The notes: generated from the sequence alone by a model not told the origin. A DNA stretch of 64,000 bases from Achromobacter animicus (GCF_902859585.1 NZ_CADIJM010000004.1:124001-188000), one strand, 5' to 3'; positions 29,201-37,891 are shown, counted from the first letter of the stretch. A program made the numbers and translations.

Positions 29201-29525
29201 GCAAGGGGACGCCGTCACGGGCATAGTCGCCGGGCCGTTCGACCTGCGCCAGCGCGCCCAGGAATGCCGCCTCGTCGTTGCGCCCGGCTGCTGTAAACAG
29301 GGCCTCAGTCTCCGGCGTATCGGCGCTTTTGTATTCGCGGTACGGCGACGTGCAGTTGCAATCGGCGGCTGCGGCTGAGGGTGGTGTGACTGAGGGTGCG
29401 GTGGCTGATGCCGCTGCGGGGGAAACGGCTGCGTTTTCCGCGTAGGCCACGGAGCCCACCCCGGTCGCCCAGATCGCCGCGGCCAGTCCGGTGGCCGCCC
29501 ATTTCAGATTTCTGTCGTGGAACAT
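26265..29525 (-). CDS. Large exported ankyrin-repeat protein
   Basis: A 1086-residue protein with a signal peptide (hydrophobic 10-24, probable cleavage after AYA near residue 29), an Ala/Pro/Ser/Thr linker and many ankyrin repeats from about 75 to 870. Clear units include PPLHLALLYGTPAIMEALLA, GNTPLADAVEAGNSGVVKAL, TPPLLLAATSGQVAVVDALL and GDTPLNAAIRLGRRDLAQAL. A C-terminal domain of about 190 residues with beta-rich, non-ankyrin character follows, which I do not recognise. Export places it in the periplasm or at the surface, where ankyrins serve as protein-binding scaffolds. It lies directly upstream of sodB, reminiscent of periplasmic AnkB next to katB in Pseudomonas, but a functional link is inference. 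Start codon context is weak. Confidence 0.8.
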   Translation of the reverse strand: MFHDRNLKWAATGLAAAIWATGVGSVAYAENAAVSPAAASATAPSVTPPSAAAADCNCTSPYREYKSADTPETEALFTAAGRNDEAAFLGALAQVERPGDYARDGVPLLHALVMTPRDLRSQYVYWDMTPEDAARLRQAHEAGLPARARMLAALLATKPDLNDITYESRRPPLHLALLYGTPAIMEALLAAGANPDQRGDQNNTPLEFLLHRDFEFAVRQTYLPRLVDRKSLTRMVVALFGAGASRPYAALDADTAASSVLKDGQGKTRPAADFLAWLPLVELTEGAEALRALAATGSRPAYEEELTALAFAAYEGDAQAVSYLMEVGPRTIPATAYGETGDRDVWLDAAQAAVEGGHPAIAEQLLRAGMPFAQRGPQVGSGGLIFAKPQMGNRPILNLAAQRGDTQTVQRLLALGAPVDGDPAEPHGNTPLADAVEAGNSGVVKALLAGGADPGLRREGYDRRSALEVAVRAGDTALLRTLLAAMKPDALHAALQNAADSPVAQLLRQPGGQGAAVLRMFADAGFDMKTLDASAIRQALESRDTALALMLIEAGVPVNPYVDPAVKTADKAAGDGAGRDAWPLSLDDPRGTPPLLLAATSGQVAVVDALLAKGADPAAIAPDGESALYWLIGRQDTAMLDRLLRAGARLDDPRLPVAPNPYALLNAAVASSDMETVRRVSALNRQPVAQACMPDNGEFVLIDKPGYFAALHAAGFTGQPSSCARDGRTLPDRIVSMLLHSRELVTARHDTVVQVLRLLKASGTDLDAPLPDGDTPLNAAIRLGRRDLAQALLDAGASPDAGDGSGRGPAWIALETGQPAMLVLLAQHHARFDAAVAPPGQSFRTALACQSDPAFARVLQDAGITLQADCAPPPAQGRRVGSKAASKSSEAMRIPGHYYLRGVREVGSELLLLEDGSFEYFLSYGAVDINARGVWRSDGKQVFLDTPPLRPYSAIANVRADTRPAEAGMLTVRVYHRGRPVNIDVAVSSADQDYGGGPRQSEGADGVSVPIAAGALKALAVFVPAPSGGRWHEVDVSRIDAATRAVRIDVDVPDDAASAPLHKVLAMDKDGALVETGSGQELRYVK

Positions 29526-29604
29526 CCTGCCGCCATGATTCGGGTGGAGAGGATTTGCGTGCGATCGCGCCGCGCGCCGTCCCCTGTCGGGGCTCGCGGA
29601 AAAA

Positions 29605-30972
29605 CTAGCTTGGGTCGCGCGTGGAACGCGTGGATTGCACCTGGACCTGCGCCCCGCCCTGCGCGAAGCTCAGGTCGAGCGGCTGGCCCGCCGACAGCGC
29701 GGCCGCGTCACGAACAATGCGGCCCTCCGCGTCGCGGGCGATCGCGTAACCGCGCGCCAGCGTATTGCCCGGATCCAGGGCGCGCAGTTGCGCCGAGGCG
29801 GCGGCAAGGCGATTACGCCGCTGCACCAGCAGGCGGGCATGGGCCTGCCCCAGTTGACGCACGGCGCCCGCCAGACGTTCGGCGGCCCTGCCCGTATCCG
29901 GCACGCGATGGCTAAGGCGCTGCGCCAGCAGATTGACGCGCGCGGCGCGCCGGCCTTGCGGCGCGGACCAGGCCGACGCCAGTCGGTATTGCAGGCTGTT
30001 CAAGCGCTCGCGCTGGTGTTGCAGGCGTTGTGCCGGGGACACCAACTGCGCGGTGGCGCGGTCCAGGCGTTGCGCTGCCCGCTCCAGCCGGCGCTGCTGG
30101 CCGCGCACCATGGTTTGCAGCGTCTGCATGACGCGGCCCAGCAATTCGGCGCGCGGCGCGCAGGCCAGTTCGGCCGCGGCGGTGGGCGTGGGCGCCCGCA
30201 GGTCGGACACGAAGTCCACGATGGTGAAGTCGGTTTCGTGACCCACGCCGCTGATGACGGGAATCTCACTGACCGCCACCTGGCGCGCCAGGTCTTCGTC
30301 GTTGAAGCTCCAGAGGTCTTCGATGCTGCCGCCGCCCCGCACCAGCAGGAGCGTATCGACCTCGGCCCGCTCGTTGGCCAGACGCAACTGCGCGGCTAGC
30401 TTGTTGGCGGCATCCGCCCCCTGAACCGGGGCCGGATAGATGATGACCGGCACCTGCGGCGCCCGCCGGGCCAGGGCCGACAGCACGTCGCGCAGCGCTG
30501 CCGCATGCAGCGAGGTGATCACCCCGATCGCACGGGGCAGACGGACGGGCTCGCGCTTGCGGGCCGGATCGAACAGCCCCTCGGAGGCCAGTTGCTCTTT
30601 GAGGCGCAAAAAAGCCTCGTACAGATTCCCTAATCCTGCCCGCCGCATGGCGTCAGCCTGGAGCTGATAGTCGCCCCGCGGTTCGTACAGGGAAACGCGC
30701 GCCCGGATCTCGACCTGGTCGCCCGCCCGGGGCACGAAGCCCACTGCGCTGGCGCGGCTGCGGAACATGACGGCCCGCACGGAGGCCCGGCTGTCCTTGA
30801 GCGTGAAGTACCAATGCCCGGACGCTGCCTGCGTGAAGTTGGAAATCTCGCCGCGAACCCACAGCGCCGGGATGCTGCGTTCCAGCAACTGCCCCACTGC
30901 TTGGTTTAGCTGGGCAACTGTAAGGATTTCCCGCGCAAATGCGTTGTTTGTGACTGGGAGCTCAATTGTCAT
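29605..30972 (-). CDS. xseA: Exodeoxyribonuclease VII large subunit
   Basis: Catalytic subunit of ExoVII, which degrades single-stranded DNA to oligonucleotides. The 455-residue product has an N-terminal OB fold (LWVRGEISNFTQAASGHWYF). The catalytic domain follows: RAIGVITSLHAAALRDVLSAL, LLVRGGGSIEDLWSFNDEDL and PVISGVGHETDFTIVDFVSD. A long basic coiled-coil and C-terminal ARGYAI complete it. Start at MTIELPVTNN (30972) because the 33 codons upstream are unrelated; E. coli XseA is 456 residues. xseB is not in the window. It is divergent from exbB across a 352-bp gap holding paired DnaA boxes. Confidence 0.96.
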   Translation of the reverse strand: MTIELPVTNNAFAREILTVAQLNQAVGQLLERSIPALWVRGEISNFTQAASGHWYFTLKDSRASVRAVMFRSRASAVGFVPRAGDQVEIRARVSLYEPRGDYQLQADAMRRAGLGNLYEAFLRLKEQLASEGLFDPARKREPVRLPRAIGVITSLHAAALRDVLSALARRAPQVPVIIYPAPVQGADAANKLAAQLRLANERAEVDTLLLVRGGGSIEDLWSFNDEDLARQVAVSEIPVISGVGHETDFTIVDFVSDLRAPTPTAAAELACAPRAELLGRVMQTLQTMVRGQQRRLERAAQRLDRATAQLVSPAQRLQHQRERLNSLQYRLASAWSAPQGRRAARVNLLAQRLSHRVPDTGRAAERLAGAVRQLGQAHARLLVQRRNRLAAASAQLRALDPGNTLARGYAIARDAEGRIVRDAAALSAGQPLDLSFAQGGAQVQVQSTRSTRDPS

Positions 30973-31324
30973 GGGGCTTTCCGATGCGAACCTGTCCACA
31001 GGGCAGGCGGAGCGGGGCGCAATGATACCGCGTTCGCAGAAATTTGCACGAACTGCCCAGAAAGCCAGCAAATTCGGTGCAAATCATTGATTTATAAGGA
31101 CTTATATAGGACACGGCAGTGCGCGCATTTGAAGCAAACAAGCGCAAGCCCCGTGCCCATAAGCCTTCCGGCTGAGTTCTACACAGAATTATCCACAGAT
31201 TCTGTGGATAATTCGGGTCTTCCCCTGCCTTGCCACATACGCGCCGCACCGTTACAGTTTCGGCTTGTTCAGATGCCACTGTGCGCCGCTTGCGGCGCCT
31301 TCGGCTCCTCAGGAGTTGACCGCT
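30973..31324. other. 352-bp xseA/exbB intergenic region
   Basis: I see no gene here. It holds the paired DnaA-box palindrome at 31186-31214, a 7-of-9 DnaA-box-like site (CTGTCCACA) at 30992-31000, and a relatively AT-rich stretch near 31075-31115 that could contain promoters for the divergent genes. Confidence 0.6.
31186..31214. promoter_or_regulatory. Convergent pair of perfect DnaA boxes in a 13-bp-arm palindrome
   Basis: TTATCCACA at 31189-31197 and its complement TGTGGATAA at 31203-31211 are two exact matches to the consensus DnaA box, facing each other with 5 bases between. They lie in a perfect inverted repeat with 13-bp arms and a 3-base centre. The site is about 110 bp upstream of exbB and 215 bp upstream of xseA. 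It could control either gene or titrate DnaA; the palindrome could also fold as RNA. Confidence 0.6.
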
Positions 31325-31948
31325 TTGCTTTCCATTCTGCGCGAGGCCGGCTGGCCCATCTGGCCCCTGCTGGCGACATCCGTGCTGGGCCTGGCGCTGA
31401 TCTTCGAGCGCTTTTTGTCCCTGCGCCGAAACCTGGTGATGCCGCGCGGCCTGAACGAGCAGGTCGCCGAAATGCTGCGCAATCACCAGGACACGCCAGA
31501 CTCGATCCACCGGCTGGAACGCAATTCGCCGCTGGGCCGCGTGCTGGCCGAAGTGATGCGCCACCGCCACTTGCCGCGCGAAGAATTGCGCAACGTGGTC
31601 GAAGACACTGGCCGCGCCGTCGCGCATGATCTCAGCCGCTACATTTCCGCCATCGGCACCATCGCCGTCGTCGCCCCGCTGATGGGCCTGTTCGGCACGG
31701 TCGTCGGCATGATCGAAATCTTCGGCTCCTACACGCCCGGCGGCGGCGACCCCGCCCAACTGGCGCGCGGCATTTCGATCGCGCTCTACAACACCGGCTT
31801 CGGCATTCTGATCGCCATTCCTGCCATGATCGCGCACCGCTATCTGCGCGGCCGCGTGGATGGCTACATCAACGCCATGGAACAGGCTGCATCGCGCCTG
31901 ATCCGTGCCCTTGCGCCGGCGCGCGCCTCCCGCGAGGCCCGCCCATGA
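31325..31948 (+). CDS. exbB: ExbB/TolQ-family proton channel subunit
   Basis: Inner-membrane motor protein coupling the proton gradient to an energy transducer such as TonB. The product is 207 residues when started at TTG 31325; AGGAG lies 9 bases before it, whereas farther-upstream start candidates lack a ribosome site. Three hydrophobic segments are visible: IWPLLATSVLGLALIFERF, YISAIGTIAVVAPLMGLFGT and IALYNTGFGILIAIPAMIAH. The MotA/TolQ/ExbB signature APLMGLFGTVVGMIEIF is present. Its stop overlaps the exbD start (ATGA). No tonB lies in the window. Placement before exbD and lpxK is a conserved betaproteobacterial arrangement, to my knowledge. Confidence 0.9.
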   Translation: MLSILREAGWPIWPLLATSVLGLALIFERFLSLRRNLVMPRGLNEQVAEMLRNHQDTPDSIHRLERNSPLGRVLAEVMRHRHLPREELRNVVEDTGRAVAHDLSRYISAIGTIAVVAPLMGLFGTVVGMIEIFGSYTPGGGDPAQLARGISIALYNTGFGILIAIPAMIAHRYLRGRVDGYINAMEQAASRLIRALAPARASREARP

Positions 31949-32358
31949 ATTTCCGCGGTTCCCGGGGCGACCGCGATGAGCTGGACATCAACCTGATTCC
32001 GCTCATCGACGTCCTGCTGGTCATCCTCATCTTCCTGGCGGCCACCACGTCGTTCACCCGGTTCACGCAGTTGAAGGTGACGTTGCCCCAGGCATCGTCC
32101 GAACAGGACACGCCGCCCGCGCTGGAAGTCGCGGTCAGCCAGGATGGCCGCTACGCCCTGAACGGGACCCTGATCGACGTCTCCACGCCGCCCGAAATCG
32201 CCGACGCCCTGCGCCAGGCCGCGGCCGGCAAGACCGAGCCGCTCGTCATCATCAATGCCGACGCCCAGGCCACCCACCAGTCCGTGATCAACATCATGGA
32301 AGCTGCGCGCCTTGCCGGCATCGGCCGCGTCAATTTCGCCGCCCAGACCAACCGTTGA
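31945..32358 (+). CDS. exbD: ExbD/TolR-family protein
   Basis: Partner of ExbB with one N-terminal membrane helix and a periplasmic domain. The 137-residue product has the essential Asp in the helix, [18 protein letters not shown] (Asp22). A periplasmic domain follows with [18 protein letters not shown] and [20 protein letters not shown], typical of the family. It overlaps exbB by four bases and its stop overlaps the TTG start of lpxK, indicating one operon. Confidence 0.94.
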   Translation: MNFRGSRGDRDELDINLIPLIDVLLVILIFLAATTSFTRFTQLKVTLPQASSEQDTPPALEVAVSQDGRYALNGTLIDVSTPPEIADALRQAAAGKTEPLVIINADAQATHQSVINIMEAARLAGIGRVNFAAQTNR

Positions 32359-33503
32359 AAACCCGTCGCGCATCACTGCTGGCCCGCCAATGGCAGCGCG
32401 GCGGCTGGCTGTCCACCGCCCTGCGCCCGCTGTCCGCGCTGACCGCCTGGGCGGTCGAGCGCAAGCGCGCGCGCTACGCCAGCGGCGCCAAGGTGTCCTA
32501 CCGGCCGCCCGTGCCCGTGGTTGTGATCGGCAATATCTTCGTGGGCGGCACGGGCAAGACGCCCATGGTGATCGCCACCGTCGAAAACCTGCGGGCCCGC
32601 GGCTACACGCCGGGCGTGGTCAGCCGGGGTTATGGCGTCAAGGTCGGTCCCCATCCGCGGGTGGGACTGGGCGACCTGGAAGCCGCTCGATTCGGCGACG
32701 AACCCGCGCTGATCGCGCGCGCCACCGGCGCCCCCGTGTGCATCCACCCCAAGCGCGCCCTCGCCGCCCAGGTGTTGCTGCAGGCGCATCCGAAGGTCGA
32801 TGTCATCGTCTCGGACGACGGCCTGCAACATCTGGCCCTAGCTCGGGACATCGAAATCGTCGTGCAGGACCAGCGCGGCGTGGGCAACCGGCGCCTGCTG
32901 CCCGCCGGCCCGCTGCGCGAGCCCGCCAGCCGTCTGGCCGACGTGGACGCCGTGGTCACGAATATCGGTACGCCGGGCAATTCGCTTGCGGTGTCTGACA
33001 CCCTTGATGCACCGTCGCAGCATGACGGCCGTCTCCCCAGGGTGTCAGACACCGCAAGCAGCCGGCCCCGCCATGTCCAGATGTGGCTCGAACCCGGCCT
33101 GGCGCGCCATATCGGGGGACACGCCACGCAGCCGCTATCGGCCTTTGCCGGGCAGACGCGCATCGCGGCCGCGGCCGGCATCGGCAATCCGGAGCGCTTT
33201 TTTGCCACGCTGCGGGCAGCCGGCATCACGCTATCCGCGACGCTTCCCCTGCCCGATCACCACGACTACGCTACGTCACCCTTCCAGGCGCTGGACGCCG
33301 ACGTCATCCTGGTGACCGCCAAGGACGCCATCAAATGCGGCGCCTTGAACGATCCCCGCTTGTGGGAAGTGCCGGTGCAAGCCGCGTTCTCTGACCCGAG
33401 GCTCTTTGACTGGCTGGCCGACGCGCTGCGCGCTCTCAAAGAGCGCCCGGGTCGTGGGCAGAACGGTGGCGGCGTAAACCGGGGCCGCAACCCAACGGGG
33501 TAA
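32355..33503 (+). CDS. lpxK: Tetraacyldisaccharide 4'-kinase LpxK, with an in-frame repeat insertion
   Basis: Phosphorylates the 4' position of the lipid A disaccharide at the inner membrane. The 382-residue product has P-loop VGGTGKTP (63-70), SRGYG and SDDGLQH (153-159). The [15 protein letters not shown] stretch and the C-terminal VTAKDAIKC are conserved. It starts at a TTG overlapping the exbD stop. Residues about 210-235 are encoded by a perfect long inverted repeat (32984-33059), in a segment where E. coli LpxK has only a short loop. It sits away from the catalytic motifs, so activity is probably kept. The tail after about residue 360 is also extended ([13 protein letters not shown]). 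Confidence 0.94.
   Translation: MKTRRASLLARQWQRGGWLSTALRPLSALTAWAVERKRARYASGAKVSYRPPVPVVVIGNIFVGGTGKTPMVIATVENLRARGYTPGVVSRGYGVKVGPHPRVGLGDLEAARFGDEPALIARATGAPVCIHPKRALAAQVLLQAHPKVDVIVSDDGLQHLALARDIEIVVQDQRGVGNRRLLPAGPLREPASRLADVDAVVTNIGTPGNSLAVSDTLDAPSQHDGRLPRVSDTASSRPRHVQMWLEPGLARHIGGHATQPLSAFAGQTRIAAAAGIGNPERFFATLRAAGITLSATLPLPDHHDYATSPFQALDADVILVTAKDAIKCGALNDPRLWEVPVQAAFSDPRLFDWLADALRALKERPGRGQNGGGVNRGRNPTG
32984..33059. repeat. 76-bp inverted repeat inside lpxK (REP-like palindromic element)
   Basis: Two perfect 21-bp arms (32984-33004 and 33039-33059) flank a 34-base loop. Each arm contains the near-palindrome GGTGTCTGACACC, so the element has nested symmetry like REP/BIME units. It is translated in frame as lpxK residues 210-235. 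I saw no second copy in the window. Confidence 0.8.
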
Positions 33504-33571
33504 CAGGGCGCTTGCCGCAACCCGACGCGCCGCGCGCTGTCCGGCGGCAAAACTGTTTTAGAATCGCGGTC

Positions 33572-33754
33572 ATGGAATCCCGCCTTCTCGACATCCTCGT
33601 TTGCCCCTTGTGCAAGGGCCGCCTCGAACACGACCGGCAGCAGGCCGAACTGGTCTGCCGTGCGGACCGGCTGGCCTTCCCGCTGCGCGACGGCATTCCG
33701 GTCATGCTGGAATCCGAGGCCCGCGCGCTGGACGACACCGCCGCCCCTCGCTGA
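33572..33754 (+). CDS. Trm112/YcaR family small protein
   Basis: A 60-residue protein of the UPF0434/Trm112 family, whose eukaryotic member activates methyltransferases; the bacterial role is unclear. It has one CPLC motif ([12 protein letters not shown]), [18 protein letters not shown] and no second paired Cys. The start at MESRLLDIL is family-like; an upstream ATG would add 20 unrelated residues. It lies between lpxK and kdsB, 10 bp before kdsB, the usual ycaR position. Confidence 0.92.
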   Translation: MESRLLDILVCPLCKGRLEHDRQQAELVCRADRLAFPLRDGIPVMLESEARALDDTAAPR

Positions 33755-33764
33755 ACGCCGCATC

Positions 33765-34529
33765 GTGAGCTTCATCGCCATCATCCCGGCACGCACCGCG
33801 TCGACCCGGTTGCCTGACAAGCCGCTGGCCGACATCGCCGGCAAGCCGATGGTCGTGCGCACCGCCGACCGTGCTGCCCTGTCCCGCGCCTCGCAGATCT
33901 TCATCGCCACCGATGACGGGCGCGTGCAGCAGGCGGCGCAGGCGCACGGCTTGCGCGCCCTGATGACCCGTGGCGATCACCCCACCGGCACCGACCGGTT
34001 GGCCGAAGCGGTCGAGCAGCTTGGCCTGCCCGACGACGCCATCGTGGTGAACGTGCAGGGCGACGAGCCCCTGATCGAACCCGAACTCATCGACGCGGTG
34101 GCGGCCAAGCTGCAAGCGTATCCGCAGGCTGACATCGCCACCTGTGCCTGCCCTCTGGCCGATGCCGAGGCGCTGTTCAATCCCAACGTCGTCAAGCTGG
34201 TCTGCGCCGCCGACGACCGCGCGCTGTATTTTTCGCGCGCCCCCATTCCCTGGGCGCGGGACGCGCTGGCCGGCGGCGAACGCGTGCTGGCGCAGGGACT
34301 GCCCGCCTGGCATCACATCGGCCTGTACGCCTACCGCGCGTCGTTCCTGCGCCGCTTCCCGACCCTGCCGCAAGGCGCGCTGGAACGCTTCGAATCGCTG
34401 GAGCAATTGCGGGCCATGGAACACGGCCACGTCATCGTCGTCCATCGGGCGTCGACGCCTCCTGCGGGTGGGGTAGATACCCCGGCCGATCTCGAGCGCG
34501 TCCGCTTGATCTACAGCAATCAGATATAA
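33765..34529 (+). CDS. kdsB: 3-deoxy-manno-octulosonate cytidylyltransferase (CMP-KDO synthetase)
   Basis: Activates KDO with CTP for transfer to lipid A. The product is 254 residues from GTG 33765, matching the family start SFIAIIPARTASTRLPDKPL. Signature motifs are ARTASTRLPDKPL, FIATDD, VNVQGDEPLI and HHIGLYAYR. E. coli KdsB has 248 residues. It follows ycaR by 10 bp and precedes adk by 91 bp in the LPS operon. The ribosome site is weak, so translation may be coupled to the upstream gene. Confidence 0.96.
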   Translation: MSFIAIIPARTASTRLPDKPLADIAGKPMVVRTADRAALSRASQIFIATDDGRVQQAAQAHGLRALMTRGDHPTGTDRLAEAVEQLGLPDDAIVVNVQGDEPLIEPELIDAVAAKLQAYPQADIATCACPLADAEALFNPNVVKLVCAADDRALYFSRAPIPWARDALAGGERVLAQGLPAWHHIGLYAYRASFLRRFPTLPQGALERFESLEQLRAMEHGHVIVVHRASTPPAGGVDTPADLERVRLIYSNQI

Positions 34530-34602
34530 GGGTTATTTCCCATGGCGCAGCCCCGCATTGGCTGCTGCGTTGCGGCATAATCCCCCGGATCACAAAAAAT
34601 AA

Positions 34603-35277
<675 letters not shown>

Positions 35278-35296
35278 TCGGCGTCTCGATGGCCCA

Positions 35297-35351
35297 AAGG
35301 CCTTCGGCGCCGGCCGGACGCAGCGCGTTCCGGCCCAGGCCCGAAGGCCTT
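35297..35351 (+). repeat. Inverted repeat downstream of adk
   Basis: Arms AAGGCCTTCGG and CCGAAGGCCTT (11 bp) are separated by 33 bases. There is no T-run; possibly a weak transcript end between adk and the SDR gene. Confidence 0.35.
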
Positions 35352-35411
35352 GTTGCATCCGGCGCCCGGCGCGCCGCCTTCCTTCCCTTGAACTGATCTG
35401 GTGGTACACAC

Positions 35412-36170
35412 ATGGAAATCGCGAACAAGGTATTCATCGTTACCGGCGGCGCATCCGGCCTGGGCGCCGGCACCGCCCGCATGCTGGTCGAACATGGCGC
35501 CAAGGTCGTCATTGCCGACCTGCAGGACGAGCCGGGCGAAGCCCTCGCCAAGGAACTCGGCCAGCGCTACGTGCACTGCGACGTGACGCAGGAAGCCGAC
35601 GGCAAGAAGGTCGTGGCCGCCGCGCTGGAACTGGGCTCGCTGTTTGGTCTGGTCAACTGCGCGGGTGTGGCCCCCGCCGCCAAGATCGTCGGCAAGAATG
35701 GCGCGCACCCGCTGGAACTCTTTCAGAAAGTCGTGTCGATCAACCTGATCGGCAGCTTCAACATGATGCGTTTGGCCGCCGAGGCCATGAGCGCCAATAC
35801 GCCCGAGCCCACCGGCGAACGCGGCGTGATGATCAACACGGCATCCGTCGCTGCCTTTGACGGCCAGATCGGCCAGGCGGCCTATGCCGCGTCCAAGGCA
35901 GGCGTTGCGGGCATGACGCTGCCGATCGCGCGCGACCTGTCCAAGACCGGCATCCGCTGCATGACCATCGCCCCGGGCATCTTCGGCACCCCGATGATCT
36001 TCGGCATGCCGCAGGAAGTGCAGGACTCGCTGGCCGCCAGCATCCCCTTCCCCGCGCGACTGGGCCGCCCGGAAGACTACGCCAAGCTGGTCCACAGCAT
36101 CATCACCAACGACATGCTGAACGGCGAAACCATCCGTCTCGACGGCGCCATCCGCATGCCGCCGAAGTAA
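35412..36170 (+). CDS. Short-chain dehydrogenase, 3-hydroxyacyl-CoA dehydrogenase (HSD10-like) type
   Basis: NAD(P)-dependent oxidoreductase of the classical SDR family. The 252-residue product has the cofactor motif TGGASGLG (11-18), Asp in VIADLQ favouring NAD, and NCAGVAP. The catalytic set is Ser145, Tyr158 and Lys162 ([20 protein letters not shown]). The order CDVT and [14 protein letters not shown] resembles type 2 3-hydroxyacyl-CoA dehydrogenases (HSD17B10), suggesting beta-oxidation or branched-chain degradation, which I infer only. It lies between adk and murJ, probably with its own promoter. Confidence 0.85.
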   Translation: MEIANKVFIVTGGASGLGAGTARMLVEHGAKVVIADLQDEPGEALAKELGQRYVHCDVTQEADGKKVVAAALELGSLFGLVNCAGVAPAAKIVGKNGAHPLELFQKVVSINLIGSFNMMRLAAEAMSANTPEPTGERGVMINTASVAAFDGQIGQAAYAASKAGVAGMTLPIARDLSKTGIRCMTIAPGIFGTPMIFGMPQEVQDSLAASIPFPARLGRPEDYAKLVHSIITNDMLNGETIRLDGAIRMPPK

Positions 36171-36208
36171 CTCAGCTTCATGGCCGGTCCGTACGGGCCG
36201 GTCCAAAG

Positions 36209-36232
36209 GGGCCGGCCTTGCAATGCCGGCCC
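36209..36232 (+). terminator. GC-rich hairpin between the SDR gene and murJ
   Basis: GGGCCGGC / GCCGGCCC arms with an 8-base loop, preceded by two copies of GGCCGGTCC. No T-run, so low confidence as a terminator. Confidence 0.3.
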
Positions 36233-36302
36233 TGCAGATGGCCGGCATTCCGTCCCCATCAACGCGGCGATCCGGCCCGCTTTTCACTTCAGTAGTCTAC
36301 CC

Positions 36303-37862
36303 ATGAGCCTGTTCCGTTCGGCGGCCACGGTCAGCAGTTTCACCTTGCTGTCCCGCATTTCCGGCCTGATCCGCGACATCCTGGTGGCCCGCGCGTTTGG
36401 CGCCGGCCCCATTACCGACGCCTTCTGGGTCGCTTTCCGCATTCCCAATCTGCTGCGCCGCCTGTTCGCCGAGGGCGCCTTCGCCCAGGCCTTCGTCCCC
36501 ATCCTGGGCGCCGCGCGCAACAACCGCTCCGAAGAAGAAGTCCGCACACTGCTGGACCGCGTGGCCCTGCTGTTGACCGCCGCCTTGATGCTGGTCACGC
36601 TGATCGGCATCGTCGCGGCGCCCTGGGTGGTGTCCGCCATGGCCAGCGGCCTGCGGGGTGCGGCGCGCGACACCGAATTCGGCGCGGCGGTCTGGATGAC
36701 GCGGATGATGTTCCCGTACATCCTCTGCATGTCGCTGATCGCCTTCGCGTCCGGCGTGCTCAATACGTGGCGGCGCTTTGCAGTGCCCGCCTTCACGCCC
36801 GTGCTGCTGAACCTGTCCATGATCGGCGCCTGCATCTGGCTTGCGCCGCGCATGGACGTCCCGGTCTACGCGCTGGCCGTCGGCGTCATGATCGGCGGGG
36901 TGCTGCAATTGGCCGTGCAATGGGTGGCCCTGGCGCGCCTGGGCCTGACGCCACGTTTTTCGCTGCGCTTTGGGCAGGCCTGGGCCGATCCGACCGTGCA
37001 GCGCATCCTCAAGCAGATGGCGCCCGCCACGCTGGGCGTGTCGGTGGCGCAGATCTCGCTCTTGATCAACACCAATATCGCGACGTGGCTCACGCCGGGC
37101 AGCGTGACGTGGCTGTCGTTCGCCGACCGCCTCATGGAATTTCCCACGGCGCTGCTGGGCGTGGCGCTGGGCACCGTCCTGCTGCCCAGCTTGTCCGCGG
37201 CGCATGCCCGCGACGACCACGGCGGCTACAGCGCGCTGCTCGACTGGGGCCTGCGCCTGGTACTGCTGCTGGGGCTGCCCGCGGCGGTGGGCATGGCAAT
37301 GCTGTCGGACGGCCTTGTCGCCACGCTGTTTCATTACGGCGCCTTCAGCGCGCTGGACGTGTTGCAGACGCGCCTGGCCGTCATCTCCTACTCTGCCGGG
37401 CTGATTGGCCTGCTGGCGGTCAAGATCCTGGCCCCCGGCTTCTATGCCAAGCAGGACATCCGCACGCCCGTGAAGATTGCCATCGCCGTGCTGGTGGTGA
37501 CGCAGCTGCTGAACGTGATGCTGGTGCCGACGCTGGCCCACGCGGGGCTCGCCTTGGCCATTGGCCTGGGCGCCTGCCTGAACGCGCTGGCGCTCCTGAT
37601 CGGGCTGCGGCGGCGGGGCGTGTACATGCCGGGCGCCGGCTGGACTGCGTTTGCCCTGCGCCTGATGCCCGCGCTGGCCGGGCTGGCGGCGCTGCTCTGG
37701 TATGCGGACACACGGATCGACTGGATCGCGCTGCAAACCCACTCCGGCCAGCGTGTCCTCTTGCTGGCCGGCGTGCTGGCGGCAAGCGGCGTGGTGTACT
37801 TCGGAATGTTGTTACTGTTTGGATTTCGCCCCAGGGACTTCGGACGACGCCCGAAGCAGTAA
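36303..37862 (+). CDS. murJ: Lipid II flippase MurJ
   Basis: Flips lipid II across the inner membrane for peptidoglycan synthesis. The 519-residue product is very hydrophobic with about 14 segments. It has the family opening SLFRSAATVSSFTLLSRISG, followed by GPITDAFWVAFRIPNLLRRLFAEGAFAQAFVP, whose charged Arg positions are functionally essential in MurJ. The start at MSLFRS (36303) is the conserved one; the upstream in-frame sequence is low-complexity Gly/Pro. E. coli MurJ has 511 residues. A clear terminator follows. Confidence 0.96.
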   Translation: MSLFRSAATVSSFTLLSRISGLIRDILVARAFGAGPITDAFWVAFRIPNLLRRLFAEGAFAQAFVPILGAARNNRSEEEVRTLLDRVALLLTAALMLVTLIGIVAAPWVVSAMASGLRGAARDTEFGAAVWMTRMMFPYILCMSLIAFASGVLNTWRRFAVPAFTPVLLNLSMIGACIWLAPRMDVPVYALAVGVMIGGVLQLAVQWVALARLGLTPRFSLRFGQAWADPTVQRILKQMAPATLGVSVAQISLLINTNIATWLTPGSVTWLSFADRLMEFPTALLGVALGTVLLPSLSAAHARDDHGGYSALLDWGLRLVLLLGLPAAVGMAMLSDGLVATLFHYGAFSALDVLQTRLAVISYSAGLIGLLAVKILAPGFYAKQDIRTPVKIAIAVLVVTQLLNVMLVPTLAHAGLALAIGLGACLNALALLIGLRRRGVYMPGAGWTAFALRLMPALAGLAALLWYADTRIDWIALQTHSGQRVLLLAGVLAASGVVYFGMLLLFGFRPRDFGRRPKQ

Positions 37863-37891
37863 TTCCGCCTGTTCGGGCTACATTGCCTTCA

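Noticed and set aside
31186-31214. Paired DnaA boxes as the chromosomal origin
   Set aside because: There are only two exact boxes and one weak one, no AT-rich unwinding element beside them, and none of the usual origin genes (dnaA, dnaN, gyrB, rpmH, gidA) nearby.
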